Shown: positions 43,574 through 51,766 of the stretch, in pieces
Position numbering within the stretch: position 1 is the stretch's first letter
Layout: each line of letters starts with the position of its first letter
Assembly: GCF_002176815.1 (NCBI RefSeq)
Contig: NZ_CP021648.1
Location: 2,736,001-2,800,000 of the forward strand
Direction of reading: 5' to 3'
Length of the DNA: 64,000 nucleotides
Source: Acidovorax sp. T1
GTDB taxonomy: Bacteria > Pseudomonadota > Gammaproteobacteria > Burkholderiales > Burkholderiaceae_C
Notes under the pieces: model-generated
Seen by the model: only the letters and a program-made list of their open reading frames with translations
Databases searched by the model: none
Told to the model about the DNA's origin: nothing
Position numbers and translations under genes: made by a program

Positions 43574-43786
43574 ATGACCACGATCCGCGTAAAAGAAAAC
43601 GAACCCTTTGACGTTGCACTGCGCCGCTTCAAGCGCACCATTGAAAAGCTCGGCCTGCTGACCGACCTGCGCGCCCGCGAGTTCTATGAAAAGCCCACCG
43701 CCGAGCGCAAGCGCAAGAAGGCCGCCGCCGTGAAGCGCCACTACAAGCGCGTTCGCAGCATGCAACTGCCCAAGAAGATGTACTGA
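43574..43786 (+). CDS. rpsU: 30S ribosomal protein S21
   Basis: The 70-residue basic protein [20 protein letters not shown] to LPKKMY is a full-length S21. S21 sits near the anti-Shine-Dalgarno region of 16S rRNA and assists initiation. It has its own strong promoter and is followed by an intrinsic terminator, then yqeY, the usual gene order in beta-proteobacteria. Confidence 0.97.
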
Positions 43787-43815
43787 TCTTCGGACCCCAA
43801 GCCTGCTTGGGTCCC

Positions 43816-43857
43816 AAAACCCGCGCTAGGGACGCCAAGCGCGGGTTTTTGTTTTTT
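43816..43857 (+). terminator. Intrinsic terminator after rpsU
   Basis: AAACCCGCGCT pairs with AGCGCGGGTTT around a 10-nt loop and is followed by a TTTTTGTTTTTT tail. Confidence 0.85.
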
Positions 43858-43860
43858 CGG

Positions 43861-43956
43861 GTTTGCCAAAAGGCTTTCTGGCGTCGTTGCAACGCCTTGC
43901 CGTAGCTGGACTACTGTCTGCGGCGTTGCGCCTAGCCAGAAAACCTTTTGGCAAAC
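43861..43956. repeat. 96-bp inverted repeat between rpsU and yqeY
   Basis: The 22-nt arms (GTTTGCCAAAAGG at 43861 and its inverse ending 43956) match at 21 of 22 positions. Between them are CGTTGCAACGCC and GGCGTTGCG inner symmetry and GTAGCTGGACTAC, which can form an apical hairpin. Similar CGTTGC/GACTACTGTCTGCGGCG elements are recalled as dispersed in proteobacterial genomes. Confidence 0.65.
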
Positions 43957-43992
43957 CCTGTCCCTTCCACCCTCTTTCTGAAGGAAGCCGCC

Positions 43993-44454
43993 ATGAGCCT
44001 CAAAGACCAGATCACCGAAGACATGAAAACCGCCATGCGCGCCAAGGACAGCGAGCGCCTGGGCACCATCCGCCTACTGCAGGCCGCGATGAAGCAAAAG
44101 GAAGTGGACGAACGCGTCGTGCTGGACGATGCGGCCATCGTCGCCATCGTGGACAAGCTCATCAAGCAGCGCAAGGACAGCATCACCGCCTTTGAAGGCG
44201 CGGGCCGCCAGGACCTGGCCGACAAGGAAAAATCCGAAATGGCCGTGCTGCAGGCCTACCTGCCCGAGCGCATGTCGGCCGATGAAACCCTGACCGCCGT
44301 GAAAGCCATCGTGGCCGAGCTGGGCGCTGAACTTGGACGCGGTGTGGGCCCCGGCGACATGGGCAAGGTGATGGGCGTGGTCAAGACCCGCCTGGCCGGC
44401 AAGGCCGACATGGGCCAGGTCTCGGCGGCTGTGAAGGCCGCGCTGGCGGGCTGA
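43993..44454 (+). CDS. yqeY: GatB/YqeY domain protein
   Basis: The 153-residue protein begins MSLKDQITEDMKTAMRAKD and contains VLQAYLPERMSADET and GDMGKVMGVVKTRLAGKADM. This is the YqeY family, homologous to the tail of GatB and thought to bind tRNA. GAAGGA precedes the ATG at 43993; in-frame upstream starts lie in the inverted repeat and are rejected. Its conserved position after rpsU supports a link to translation. Confidence 0.92.
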   Translation: MSLKDQITEDMKTAMRAKDSERLGTIRLLQAAMKQKEVDERVVLDDAAIVAIVDKLIKQRKDSITAFEGAGRQDLADKEKSEMAVLQAYLPERMSADETLTAVKAIVAELGAELGRGVGPGDMGKVMGVVKTRLAGKADMGQVSAAVKAALAG

Positions 44455-44493
44455 TTGATGGAGATAACCCCGGCTGGCCACACAACGGTCGGT

Positions 44494-44552
44494 ATTATTT
44501 TGATAGCTGCCAGCGCTTGCTAGACAAGGGCTAGCGGCCATTTTCGCTTTCA
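44494..44552 (-). repeat. Dispersed AGCGC palindromic repeat
   Basis: TTTTGATAGCTGCCAGCGCT then AAGGGCTAGCGGCCATTTT is a good reverse copy in the gap between yqeY and the convergent GNAT/Rnk gene. Confidence 0.8.
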
Positions 44553-44648
44553 TTTCGCGTGATCTGCAGCGCCTGCGCCGCCGCAGTCTGCGAACGCCAT
44601 CACAGCGAGGCCGCACATGCCGGATCCGGGTCTGCGCAGCGTGCCAAG

Positions 44649-45560
44649 CTAGAGGTGAAAATCACCCGCGGCTTCCGGCTGATAAAGCACTTTGTCAATC
44701 CGGATATGGCAGGTTCGGTTCGGAATCCGCCAGCTGAAGGCATCGCCCTCCTTGTAGCCCAGGATCGCGGTGCCGATGCCGGAGCTCACCGACAGTTTCC
44801 CGGCACGTTCGTCCGCATCCTCTGGGTAAACCAGCGCAACTTCCACCTTCTCGTCGTCCACCTGCAGCAAGGCCTTGGAGTTCATCGTCACGACATCCTC
44901 CGCCACATTCCATGGATCGACGACGATGGCCCGCTCGATCTCATGCTCCAGCTCAAAAATATCCGAACCCCGTTCGAGCTCGACCAGGCTCCTGAGCCGG
45001 GCCTTGTCGATCTCGGTGATGTAGATATCCGAGGCATGAACTGCAGGGCTTTCGCGCAAGAGCCGCAGATAGCGCTCCGAGCTCATGACAAACGACTTCA
45101 TCGCAGGCGTTTCGTTTTCCAGCAGAAAGCCGCTGTGCAGGAAGGCCTTGATGGATCGCCCGTTGTCCGGGTGGATTTTGGCGATGAGCTTCTCGGCCCG
45201 CATGTCGAAGAAGGCGAGCTTCATGCCTTCACGGATGGTGCTGGCGCCGAGCTTGCGGCCCCAGTTGTCGCGGTTGCCGACGACCAGGACCATTTCGCAG
45301 TCCGGCCCCGCCTTGACGAGGCGCACGAAGCCGATCGGCACGTCATGCCGGTCGTAGGCCATGAAGAACCGGCCGCCCTGGTTGAACAGATGGGTCAGGA
45401 TCGGCAACTGGACCCGGCCGATGACCTGCTCGATGAATCGGGAGACATGGCGCGAATCGCTCAGGAAGCGGGTAACTTCCTCATCTTCCAACCAGTCCAT
45501 CAGAGTGAGCGCATTGGCCCGAGTGATTTCGGGACACAACGAAATGAAAGGCTTGTTCAT
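44649..45560 (-). CDS. Fusion of a GNAT acetyltransferase and an Rnk/GreA-C-like domain
   Basis: The 303-residue protein has an N-terminal GNAT-like domain (about residues 5-160; RDNWGRKLGASTIREG matches the acetyl-CoA loop region). Its C-terminal domain (about residues 180-300; RLRSLVELERGSD, VTMNSKALLQVDD, GTAILGYKEGDAFSW) resembles the Rnk / GreA C-terminal fold that binds RNA polymerase. Rnk affects nucleoside diphosphate kinase levels in E. coli. The pairing suggests an acetyltransferase targeted to RNA polymerase or ribonucleotide metabolism; this is inference. The ATG at 45560 is chosen over one seven codons upstream. Confidence 0.75.
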   Translation of the reverse strand: MNKPFISLCPEITRANALTLMDWLEDEEVTRFLSDSRHVSRFIEQVIGRVQLPILTHLFNQGGRFFMAYDRHDVPIGFVRLVKAGPDCEMVLVVGNRDNWGRKLGASTIREGMKLAFFDMRAEKLIAKIHPDNGRSIKAFLHSGFLLENETPAMKSFVMSSERYLRLLRESPAVHASDIYITEIDKARLRSLVELERGSDIFELEHEIERAIVVDPWNVAEDVVTMNSKALLQVDDEKVEVALVYPEDADERAGKLSVSSGIGTAILGYKEGDAFSWRIPNRTCHIRIDKVLYQPEAAGDFHL

Positions 45561-45764
45561 CTTCACCACCTTTGGTTTCAAGAATGAAAGCCTTCCATGG
45601 CCGTGGCCATGACGGTTCTTTCGACGAACCGTGCATTTTACCGGGGTACGCGAGCGCGGCAGTTCGATGCTTTACAAAGCCCGTGCGTTGCGTGCCGCCA
45701 AGAGGCCCGCGCGCGGGGCGCACTGCCACGGTAGCGCTGCGGCCTCAGGGATTTCGACCTAATA

Positions 45765-45822
45765 TTCAAGCCAAATCGGGCTCTAGCGCTTACCCATCAA
45801 GCGCTGACAGCTATCAAAACAA
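45765..45822 (+). repeat. Dispersed AGCGC palindromic repeat
   Basis: CAAATCGGGCTCTAGCGCTT then ATCAAGCGCTGACAGCTATC is a forward copy. It overlaps the terminator of pmbA. Confidence 0.8.
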
Positions 45823-45842
45823 AAGCAGCCCAAAGGCTGCTT
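45812..45842 (-). terminator. Terminator of pmbA
   Basis: On the minus strand AAGCAGCC-TTTG-GGCTGCTT is followed by TTGTTTTGATAG. The T-rich tail is contributed by the end of the dispersed repeat. Confidence 0.75.
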
Positions 45843-45872
45843 CTGCAGTGAAGAGCGTGGCAGAGCGAAGGC

Positions 45873-47315
45873 TCAGCTGCCCGCCACCTTCATGCGGTTG
45901 ACCAGGATGGAGCCCACCGTCTTGGCCCCGTAGTTGTAGGCATCTGCGCCCACGGCCTCAATGCCCTTGAGCATGTCTTTCAGGTTGCCAGCGATGGTGA
46001 TTTCGTGCACCGGGAAGGCGATTTGGCCGTTTTCCACCCAAAAACCGCTGGCGCCGCGCGAGTAGTCGCCCGTCACATAGTTCACGCCCTGGCCCATCAG
46101 CTCCACCACAAACAGGCCCGTGCCCAGCTTTTGCAGCATGGCGTCGAGGTTGTCGCTGGCTTGCGTGAGGCGCGAGGTCATCACCAGGTTGTGCGAGCCA
46201 CCGGCGTTGCCCGTGGTCTTCATGCCCAGCTTGCGCGCCGAGTAGCTGCTGAGGAAATAGCCCTGCACGCGCCCGCCCTGCACCACCTTGCGCGGCGCCA
46301 CGCGCACGCCCTCTTCGTCAAAGGGCGAGCTGCCCTTGCCGCGCGGCACAAAGGGGTCTTCCAGAATGTCGATGTGCTTGGGGAAGACCATCTTGCCCAG
46401 CGAGTCGAGCAGAAAGCTGCTCTTGCGATACAGCGCGCCGCCGCTCACGGCCTGCACAAAACCGCCCAGCAGGCCCGCCGCCAGCGTGGATTCAAACAGC
46501 ACCGGGCATTGCGTGGTGGGGATTTTGCGGCTGCCCAGGCGGCTCAAGGCGCGCTGCGCGGCGTAGCGGCCCACGGCCTCGGGCGAGGCCAGTTCGGCGG
46601 CGTCGCGCATGGAGCTGTACCAGGCGTCGCGCTGCATCTCGGCATTGCGGCCGGGCAGCGAGGCGATGGGCGACACCGAAAAGCTGTGGCGCGAGCTGGC
46701 ATAGCCACCGCGAAAGCCGCGCGTGTGCGCGCTGAAAAAATGGCTTTGCTGGGCCGACACGCCCGCACCCTCGCTGTTGGTGATGCGGCGGCTGGTCTTG
46801 AGGGCTGCGGCCTCGCACTCCATGGCCAGGTGGGCCGCCTGCTCGCTGTCGATGGCCCAGGGGTGGAACAGGTCCAGATCGCGGTGGGAATCGGGCGGCG
46901 CAATGTCGTCGGCATCAGGCAAACCGGCCATGGGGTCTTCGGCGGTGAAGCGGGCGATGTCGTAGGCGGCCTGCACAGTCTGCTCGATGGCCTTGTCCGA
47001 AAAATCGGAGGTGCTGGCGTTGCCCCGGCGGTTGCCGATGTACACCGTCACGCCCAGGGATTTGTCGCGGTTGCGCTCCACGTTTTCGAGCTCGCCCTTG
47101 CGCACGCTGACCGACAGGCCGCAACCTTCGGAGGCCTCGGCGCCCGCGTCGGTGGCGCCCAGCTTCTTGGCGTGGGCCAAGGCACGGTCCACCAGGTCTT
47201 CAAAGAACGGGCGGCTGTAGCTGAAGCCGCGTTCCGGAGCGGGAGAATGGGCAGCGGCGGAGGCAGCGGCCGCAGCGCCTGGGGCGCGGGAGGCGCGTTG
47301 GGAGGGTTTGTTCAT
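45873..47315 (-). CDS. pmbA: Metalloprotease PmbA (TldE)
   Basis: The 480-residue protein is the TldE half of the TldD/TldE metalloprotease that processes peptides such as microcins and degrades unfolded leaders. Family blocks include GAEASEGCGLSVSVRKGELE, GNRRGNASTSDFSDKAIEQT and GNAGGSHNLVMT. TldD, which carries the zinc site, is not in the window. An Ala-rich N-terminal extension (about 30 residues) precedes the conserved part. It is divergent from darP, with 77 bp between. Confidence 0.92.
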   Translation of the reverse strand: MNKPSQRASRAPGAAAAASAAAHSPAPERGFSYSRPFFEDLVDRALAHAKKLGATDAGAEASEGCGLSVSVRKGELENVERNRDKSLGVTVYIGNRRGNASTSDFSDKAIEQTVQAAYDIARFTAEDPMAGLPDADDIAPPDSHRDLDLFHPWAIDSEQAAHLAMECEAAALKTSRRITNSEGAGVSAQQSHFFSAHTRGFRGGYASSRHSFSVSPIASLPGRNAEMQRDAWYSSMRDAAELASPEAVGRYAAQRALSRLGSRKIPTTQCPVLFESTLAAGLLGGFVQAVSGGALYRKSSFLLDSLGKMVFPKHIDILEDPFVPRGKGSSPFDEEGVRVAPRKVVQGGRVQGYFLSSYSARKLGMKTTGNAGGSHNLVMTSRLTQASDNLDAMLQKLGTGLFVVELMGQGVNYVTGDYSRGASGFWVENGQIAFPVHEITIAGNLKDMLKGIEAVGADAYNYGAKTVGSILVNRMKVAGS

Positions 47316-47392
47316 AGCGGCGGCTATGATACTTGCCGCTGTGGCGCCCCTCCTGTTTCATCCTTCTGCGCCACTTATCTTTGCCCCCATCC

Positions 47393-48079
47393 ATGTCACG
47401 CAAACCCAAAAAAGGCTACTTTGTGCGAGGCCAGTTCGTTGCCGAAGGCAGCGAACTGGACATTCAGCTCAAGGCCGAACTCAAAGGCACGCCCGATGCC
47501 AGCCGCACCGACCTCAAGCGCGAAAGCGATGAACTGCAAGACCTGGGCAAAGAACTGCTGAGCCTGCGCGCCGACCTGTTCGACGCCGTGGGCCTGCCCG
47601 ACAAGCTGGTGGACGCGCTGGCCGAGGCCAAGCGCATCACCAACTTCGAGGGCAAGCGCCGCCAGATGCAATATGTGGGCAAGCTCATGCGCAAGCTTGA
47701 ACCCGCGCTGGTGCAGGCCGCGCGCCAGGCGCTGGAAGAGCAGCACAAGGGCTCGGCCAGCGAAAAGCTCTCGCTGCACCTGGCCGAGCACTGGCGCGAC
47801 CGGCTGATTGCCGATGACGAAGCCCTGCCCCCCTGGATGGCCGAGCACCCCGACACTGACACGCAGCAGCTGCGCGCCCTGATCCGCCAGGCGCGCAAGG
47901 ATGCAACGCCGCCGGGCAAGACCGCCAATGTGCAGGTCTCGCAGGGCCTGGCCCCACGCAAGGGTCGGGCTTATCGCGAGCTGTTTCAGCTGGTGCGCGA
48001 GCACCTGGGTGGTGCGGCCGGTGCAGAAGAAGAAATGCCCGAGGGCGAAGACGGCGACGACGAGGCCCGCGATGACTGA
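47393..48079 (+). CDS. darP: Ribosome biogenesis factor DarP (YjgA)
   Basis: The 228-residue YjgA/DUF615 protein associates with late 50S assembly intermediates. It starts MSRKPKKGYFVRGQFV and contains KRESDELQDLGKELLSL, RRQMQYVGKLMRK and KGRAYRELFQLVRE, all typical. The acidic C-terminal tail (EEEMPEGEDGDDEARDD) is more extended than in E. coli. It overlaps mog by 8 bp. Divergent placement next to pmbA is conserved in many proteobacteria. Confidence 0.93.
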   Translation: MSRKPKKGYFVRGQFVAEGSELDIQLKAELKGTPDASRTDLKRESDELQDLGKELLSLRADLFDAVGLPDKLVDALAEAKRITNFEGKRRQMQYVGKLMRKLEPALVQAARQALEEQHKGSASEKLSLHLAEHWRDRLIADDEALPPWMAEHPDTDTQQLRALIRQARKDATPPGKTANVQVSQGLAPRKGRAYRELFQLVREHLGGAAGAEEEMPEGEDGDDEARDD

Positions 48080-48665
48080 ACCGCGCCAAGACCCGGTCAA
48101 GATAGGCATCGTCTCGATCAGTGATCGCGCCAGCACCGGCGTGTATGAAGACAAGGGCCTGCCCGCCCTGCAGGACTGGCTTAACCGCGCCCTGCTCAAC
48201 CCCGTCACGTTCGAGCCCCGCCTGATCCCCGACGAACAGGACACCATCAGCGCCACGCTGATCGCGCTGGTCAACGAGGGCTGCAGCCTGGTGCTGACCA
48301 CCGGCGGCACCGGCCCGGCCTTGCGCGATGTGACGCCCGAGGCCACGCTGGCCGTGGCGCACAAGGAGATGCCGGGCTTTGGCGAGCAGATGCGCCAGAT
48401 ATCGTTGCGGTTTGTGCCCACCGCCATCCTCTCGCGCCAGGTGGCCGTGGTGCGCGAGCAGAGCCTCATCATCAACCTGCCCGGCCAGCCCAAGGCGATT
48501 GCCGAAACGCTGGAAGGCCTCAAGGATGCGAGCGGCGCGCAACTGGTGCCCGGCATCTTTGCGGCGGTGCCCTATTGCATCGACCTGATCGGCGGGCCTT
48601 ATCTGGAAACGCGCGACGAGGTCTGCAAGGCCTTTCGGCCCAAATCGGCAGTACGCACCCGCTGA
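48072..48665 (+). CDS. mog: Molybdopterin adenylyltransferase
   Basis: The 197-residue Mog/MogA protein activates molybdopterin by adenylation before molybdenum insertion. It has KIGIVSISDRASTGVYEDKG, LVLTTGGTGPALRDVTPEA and INLPGQPKAIAETL. The ATG at 48072 lies within the darP coding end; other in-frame starts are further inside darP and improbable. The cofactor is needed by the molybdenum enzyme NasA elsewhere in the window, though the gene is not linked to that operon. Confidence 0.93.
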   Translation: MTEPRQDPVKIGIVSISDRASTGVYEDKGLPALQDWLNRALLNPVTFEPRLIPDEQDTISATLIALVNEGCSLVLTTGGTGPALRDVTPEATLAVAHKEMPGFGEQMRQISLRFVPTAILSRQVAVVREQSLIINLPGQPKAIAETLEGLKDASGAQLVPGIFAAVPYCIDLIGGPYLETRDEVCKAFRPKSAVRTR

Positions 48666-48771
48666 GGCAGCAAGTCTTTTTTCAGATACCCGAGCAGCCC
48701 ACTCAGGCGCCGCCACGCCACCGACATGTGGACAGCGTAAGATGACACTTTCACACGCAAGGAGCACAACC

Positions 48772-49872
48772 ATGACCGCAATGATGAAAGCCGCCGTGTT
48801 TGTCGAAAAAGGCCGCATCGAGCTGGCCGACAAGCCGATCCCCGATGTTGGCCCGAACGACGCCCTGGTGCGCATCACCACCACCACCATCTGCGGCACC
48901 GACGTGCACATCCTCAAGGGCGAATACCCCGTGGCCAAGGGCCTGACGGTGGGGCATGAACCCGTGGGCGTGATCGAAAAGCTGGGCAGCGCCGTACAGG
49001 GCTACACCGAAGGCCAGCGCGTGATTGCTGGCGCCATCTGCCCCAACTTCAACTCGTATGCCGCCCAGGATGGCGCGCCGTCACAAGACGGCAGCTACCT
49101 GGTGGCGCGCGGCCTGTGCGGCTGCCATGGCTACAAGGCCACGGCCGGCTGGCGCTTTGGCAACCTGATCGACGGCACCCAGGCCGAATATGTGCTGGTG
49201 CCCGATGCGCAAGCCAACCTGGCGCCCATTCCCGACGGCCTGACCGACGAGCAGGTGCTGATGTGCCCCGACATCATGTCCACCGGCTTCAAGGGCGCTG
49301 AAAACGCCAACATCAAGATCGGCGACACCGTGGTGGTGTTTGCCCAGGGCCCCATTGGCCTGTGCGCCACGGCGGGCGCGCGCCTGCTGGGCGCCACCAC
49401 CATCATCGCCGTGGATGGCAACGATCACCGCCTGGGCATTGCCAAGAAAATGGGCGCCGACGTGACGCTGAACTTCCGCAACGTGGACGTGATCGAGGAA
49501 GTGATGAAGCTCACCGGCGGCAAGGGCGCGGACAGCTCCATCGAAGCGCTGGGCACCCAGACCACGTTTGCGCAAGCCATGAAAGTGCTCAAGCCCGGTG
49601 GCACGCTGTCGAGCCTGGGCGTGTATTCCGAAGACCTCAGCATCCCGCTGGCCCAGTTTGCCGCCGGTCTGGGCGACCACACCATCCGCACCGCGCTGTG
49701 CCCCGGCGGCAAGGAACGCATGCGCCGCCTGATGAACGTGGTGGCATCGAGCCGCCTCGACCTGGGCGTGCTGGTCACGCACCACTACAAGCTCGACGAC
49801 ATCGTGGCGGCCTATGACTTGTTCTCCAACCAGCGTGACGGCGTGCTGAAGGTGGCGATCAAGCCGTTTTAA
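48772..49872 (+). CDS. adh: Zinc-dependent secondary-alcohol dehydrogenase family protein
   Basis: The 366-residue medium-chain dehydrogenase has catalytic zinc ligands C41 (ICGTDVH), H62-E63 (VGHEPVG) and D167 (MCPDIMSTGF). This C/H/D set, with no four-cysteine structural-zinc loop, is typical of the isopropanol-dehydrogenase group. The Rossmann motif GPIGLCATAG is followed by an acidic residue at the end of strand two (AVDGNDHR), favouring NAD over NADP. AAGGAG precedes the ATG at 48772. The substrate is probably a small secondary or primary alcohol, inferred from family. Confidence 0.85.
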   Translation: MTAMMKAAVFVEKGRIELADKPIPDVGPNDALVRITTTTICGTDVHILKGEYPVAKGLTVGHEPVGVIEKLGSAVQGYTEGQRVIAGAICPNFNSYAAQDGAPSQDGSYLVARGLCGCHGYKATAGWRFGNLIDGTQAEYVLVPDAQANLAPIPDGLTDEQVLMCPDIMSTGFKGAENANIKIGDTVVVFAQGPIGLCATAGARLLGATTIIAVDGNDHRLGIAKKMGADVTLNFRNVDVIEEVMKLTGGKGADSSIEALGTQTTFAQAMKVLKPGGTLSSLGVYSEDLSIPLAQFAAGLGDHTIRTALCPGGKERMRRLMNVVASSRLDLGVLVTHHYKLDDIVAAYDLFSNQRDGVLKVAIKPF

Positions 49873-49875
49873 GGT

Positions 49876-49922
49876 GATTTAGGCCTCAAGCCCTTGCCAG
49901 TCAATCGCTGGCAGCTATAAAA
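49876..49922 (+). repeat. Dispersed AGCGC palindromic repeat (diverged)
   Basis: AGGCCTCAAGCCCTTGCCAG then ATCGCTGGCAGCTATAAAA is a forward copy with substitutions in the first core. It runs directly into the terminator hairpin. Confidence 0.65.
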
Positions 49923-49924
49923 AA

Positions 49925-49953
49925 AGAAGCACGCCCGGGAGCGTGCTTCTTTG
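49925..49953. terminator. Bidirectional terminator between adh and cysE
   Basis: AGAAGCACGC-CCGGGA-GCGTGCTTCT is a perfect 10-bp hairpin, flanked by A-run on the left and TTGTTT on the right, placed between convergent genes. Confidence 0.85.
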
Positions 49954-49977
49954 TTTGGGGGGCCGCCCCGGCCGCGG

Positions 49978-50757
49978 CTACTTGCCCACCAGATCGTTGA
50001 GCTTGCCCGCCTCGAACTGCTCCTTGAGCGCCGCGCCATCGGGCACGCAATCGCCCGTCTTGACGCACTCGGACAGCTTCTCGATGGCCTGCCACAGCAG
50101 CGCGATCTGGTGCTCTTGCGACGAAGCGTTGTCGATCAGGCCGCGCATGGCCTGCGACAGCGGGTCGTCCTCTTGCGTGATGCCATAGGCCGTGAACTTG
50201 CGCGCCTGGTGCGGCTCGGTCACGTCGGCGCTGTGGCCTTCCTTGGACGGGATGATGCGCGCCGGAATGCCCACCGCCGTGGCCCCCGCCGGCACAGGTT
50301 TGATGACCACGGCGTTGCTGCCGATTTTTGCGCCGTCGCCCACCTCAAAGCCGCCCAACACCTTGGCACCGGCGCTCACCACCACATCGCGGCCCAGCGT
50401 GGGGTGGCGCTTGGCGCCCTTGTAGAGCGAGGTGCCGCCCAGCGTGACACCCTGGTAGATGGTGCAACCGTCGCCGATTTCGGCCGTCTCGCCCACCACC
50501 ACGCCCATGGCGTGGTCGAAAAACACGCGCTCACCCAGTTTGGCACCCGGATGGATCTCGATGCCCGTGAACCAGCGCGCGCAATGCGAGATGAAGCGCC
50601 CCAGCCACTTGAAGCCATGGCCCCAGCACCAGTGCGCCGGGCGGTGCAGCCACACCGCGTGCAAGCCGGGATAGCAGGTAATCACCTCCCAGGTGCTGCG
50701 CGCCGCAGGGTCGCGATCAAGGATGCACTGGATGTCGGAACGCAGGCGGGCAAACAT
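49978..50757 (-). CDS. cysE: Serine O-acetyltransferase
   Basis: The 259-residue CysE acetylates serine as the first step of cysteine synthesis. The left-handed beta-helix with hexapeptide repeats is evident ([48 protein letters not shown]), including the catalytic [14 protein letters not shown]. The N-terminal part is of the short type, and the C-terminal 60 residues are an extension without clear motif. It follows trmJ by 33 bp on the same strand and is likely co-transcribed. Confidence 0.93.
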   Translation of the reverse strand: MFARLRSDIQCILDRDPAARSTWEVITCYPGLHAVWLHRPAHWCWGHGFKWLGRFISHCARWFTGIEIHPGAKLGERVFFDHAMGVVVGETAEIGDGCTIYQGVTLGGTSLYKGAKRHPTLGRDVVVSAGAKVLGGFEVGDGAKIGSNAVVIKPVPAGATAVGIPARIIPSKEGHSADVTEPHQARKFTAYGITQEDDPLSQAMRGLIDNASSQEHQIALLWQAIEKLSECVKTGDCVPDGAALKEQFEAGKLNDLVGK

Positions 50758-50790
50758 GGCTTGGTTGTTGTTGGAATATGGAAATGCAGT

Positions 50791-51582
50791 CTAGCGCTTT
50801 GCCTGTGCCGTCTCGAGCATGGCTTTGGCGACACCACGCAGGATGTGGATTTCTTCCGGGCTCAGTTGCGCGCGGTTGAAAAGCTGGTTCAGGCGAGGCA
50901 TGAGCTTCTTGGGTGCGGCGGGGTCAAGAAAACCAATGCCGGTGAGCGCCTGCTCCCAGTGGGCCAGCATGCCGGCCACCTGCGCGGCATCGGCCTGCAC
51001 GCGGGCGGGGGTGGCATTTTGCACCGCAAAACCACCCAGCGCCTGGCGCCATTCGTAGGCAATCACCTGGATGGCGGCACCCAGGTTGAGCGAGCCAAAC
51101 CCCGGGTTGGTGGGAATGGAAAGCGCCACATGGCAGCGGTACACATCCTCGTTGGCCATGCCAAAACGCTCGGAGCCGAACAGAAAGGCCACACCCGATG
51201 GAGCCGCCGCAGCCTCGGCATTTGAAGCGTTTTTGGCCTCTAGCGCTTGCCCATCCAGCGCAAGCTGCTCTTTTTTCAATAGCATTTCAAAATGCGCCCG
51301 GGGGCTGGCCGTGGGCGGCCCAAAGTCACGCGGCGTCATGGCGGTGGCGCACAGGTGGCTCATGCCGTCCAGGGCTTCATCGAGCGTGGCGACGATGCGG
51401 GCGTTTTCCAGCACATCCAGGGCACCGCTGGCGCGCTGGATGGTTTCCTCGCGCCGCAGCACGTTGGGCCAGCGCGGCGCCACCAGCACCAGGTCGTCAA
51501 AACCCATGGTTTTCATGGCGCGCGCGGCGGCGCCCACATTGCCGGCATGGCTGGTTTGAATAAGGATGAAACGGGTACGCAT
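50791..51582 (-). CDS. trmJ: tRNA (cytidine/uridine-32-2'-O)-methyltransferase TrmJ
   Basis: The 263-residue SPOUT methyltransferase modifies position 32 of tRNAs. It begins [20 protein letters not shown] and contains [25 protein letters not shown] and [13 protein letters not shown], which forms the trefoil-knot SAM site. About residues 99-118 ([17 protein letters not shown]) are encoded by a dispersed AGCGC repeat and lengthen a loop before the knot. It is divergent from suhB, a neighbour also in E. coli, and upstream of cysE. Confidence 0.92.
   Translation of the reverse strand: MRTRFILIQTSHAGNVGAAARAMKTMGFDDLVLVAPRWPNVLRREETIQRASGALDVLENARIVATLDEALDGMSHLCATAMTPRDFGPPTASPRAHFEMLLKKEQLALDGQALEAKNASNAEAAAAPSGVAFLFGSERFGMANEDVYRCHVALSIPTNPGFGSLNLGAAIQVIAYEWRQALGGFAVQNATPARVQADAAQVAGMLAHWEQALTGIGFLDPAAPKKLMPRLNQLFNRAQLSPEEIHILRGVAKAMLETAQAKR
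51226..51287 (+). repeat. Dispersed AGCGC palindromic repeat, in frame inside trmJ
   Basis: TTTTTGGCCTCTAGCGCTTG then CCATCCAGCGCAAGCTGCTC, ending TTCAATAGCA, is a forward copy translated on the minus strand without a stop. Confidence 0.75.
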
Positions 51583-51766
51583 GGAAAAATCAGAGAGGAA
51601 CGGCGGGCCACCGGGGCATGCGCCATTGTCGCCGCTGGCCGGGCCGGGCTCCCGCCAGCAGGCCGCCAGAAGGCCGCCCGGAACACAGCGGGTAGAATCT
51701 CTCCCCTTGTCGCCGCATCGTCGGTCCAGGCCTTGCACTTCGGCCCCTGTCCTTCTCTCACAATTT

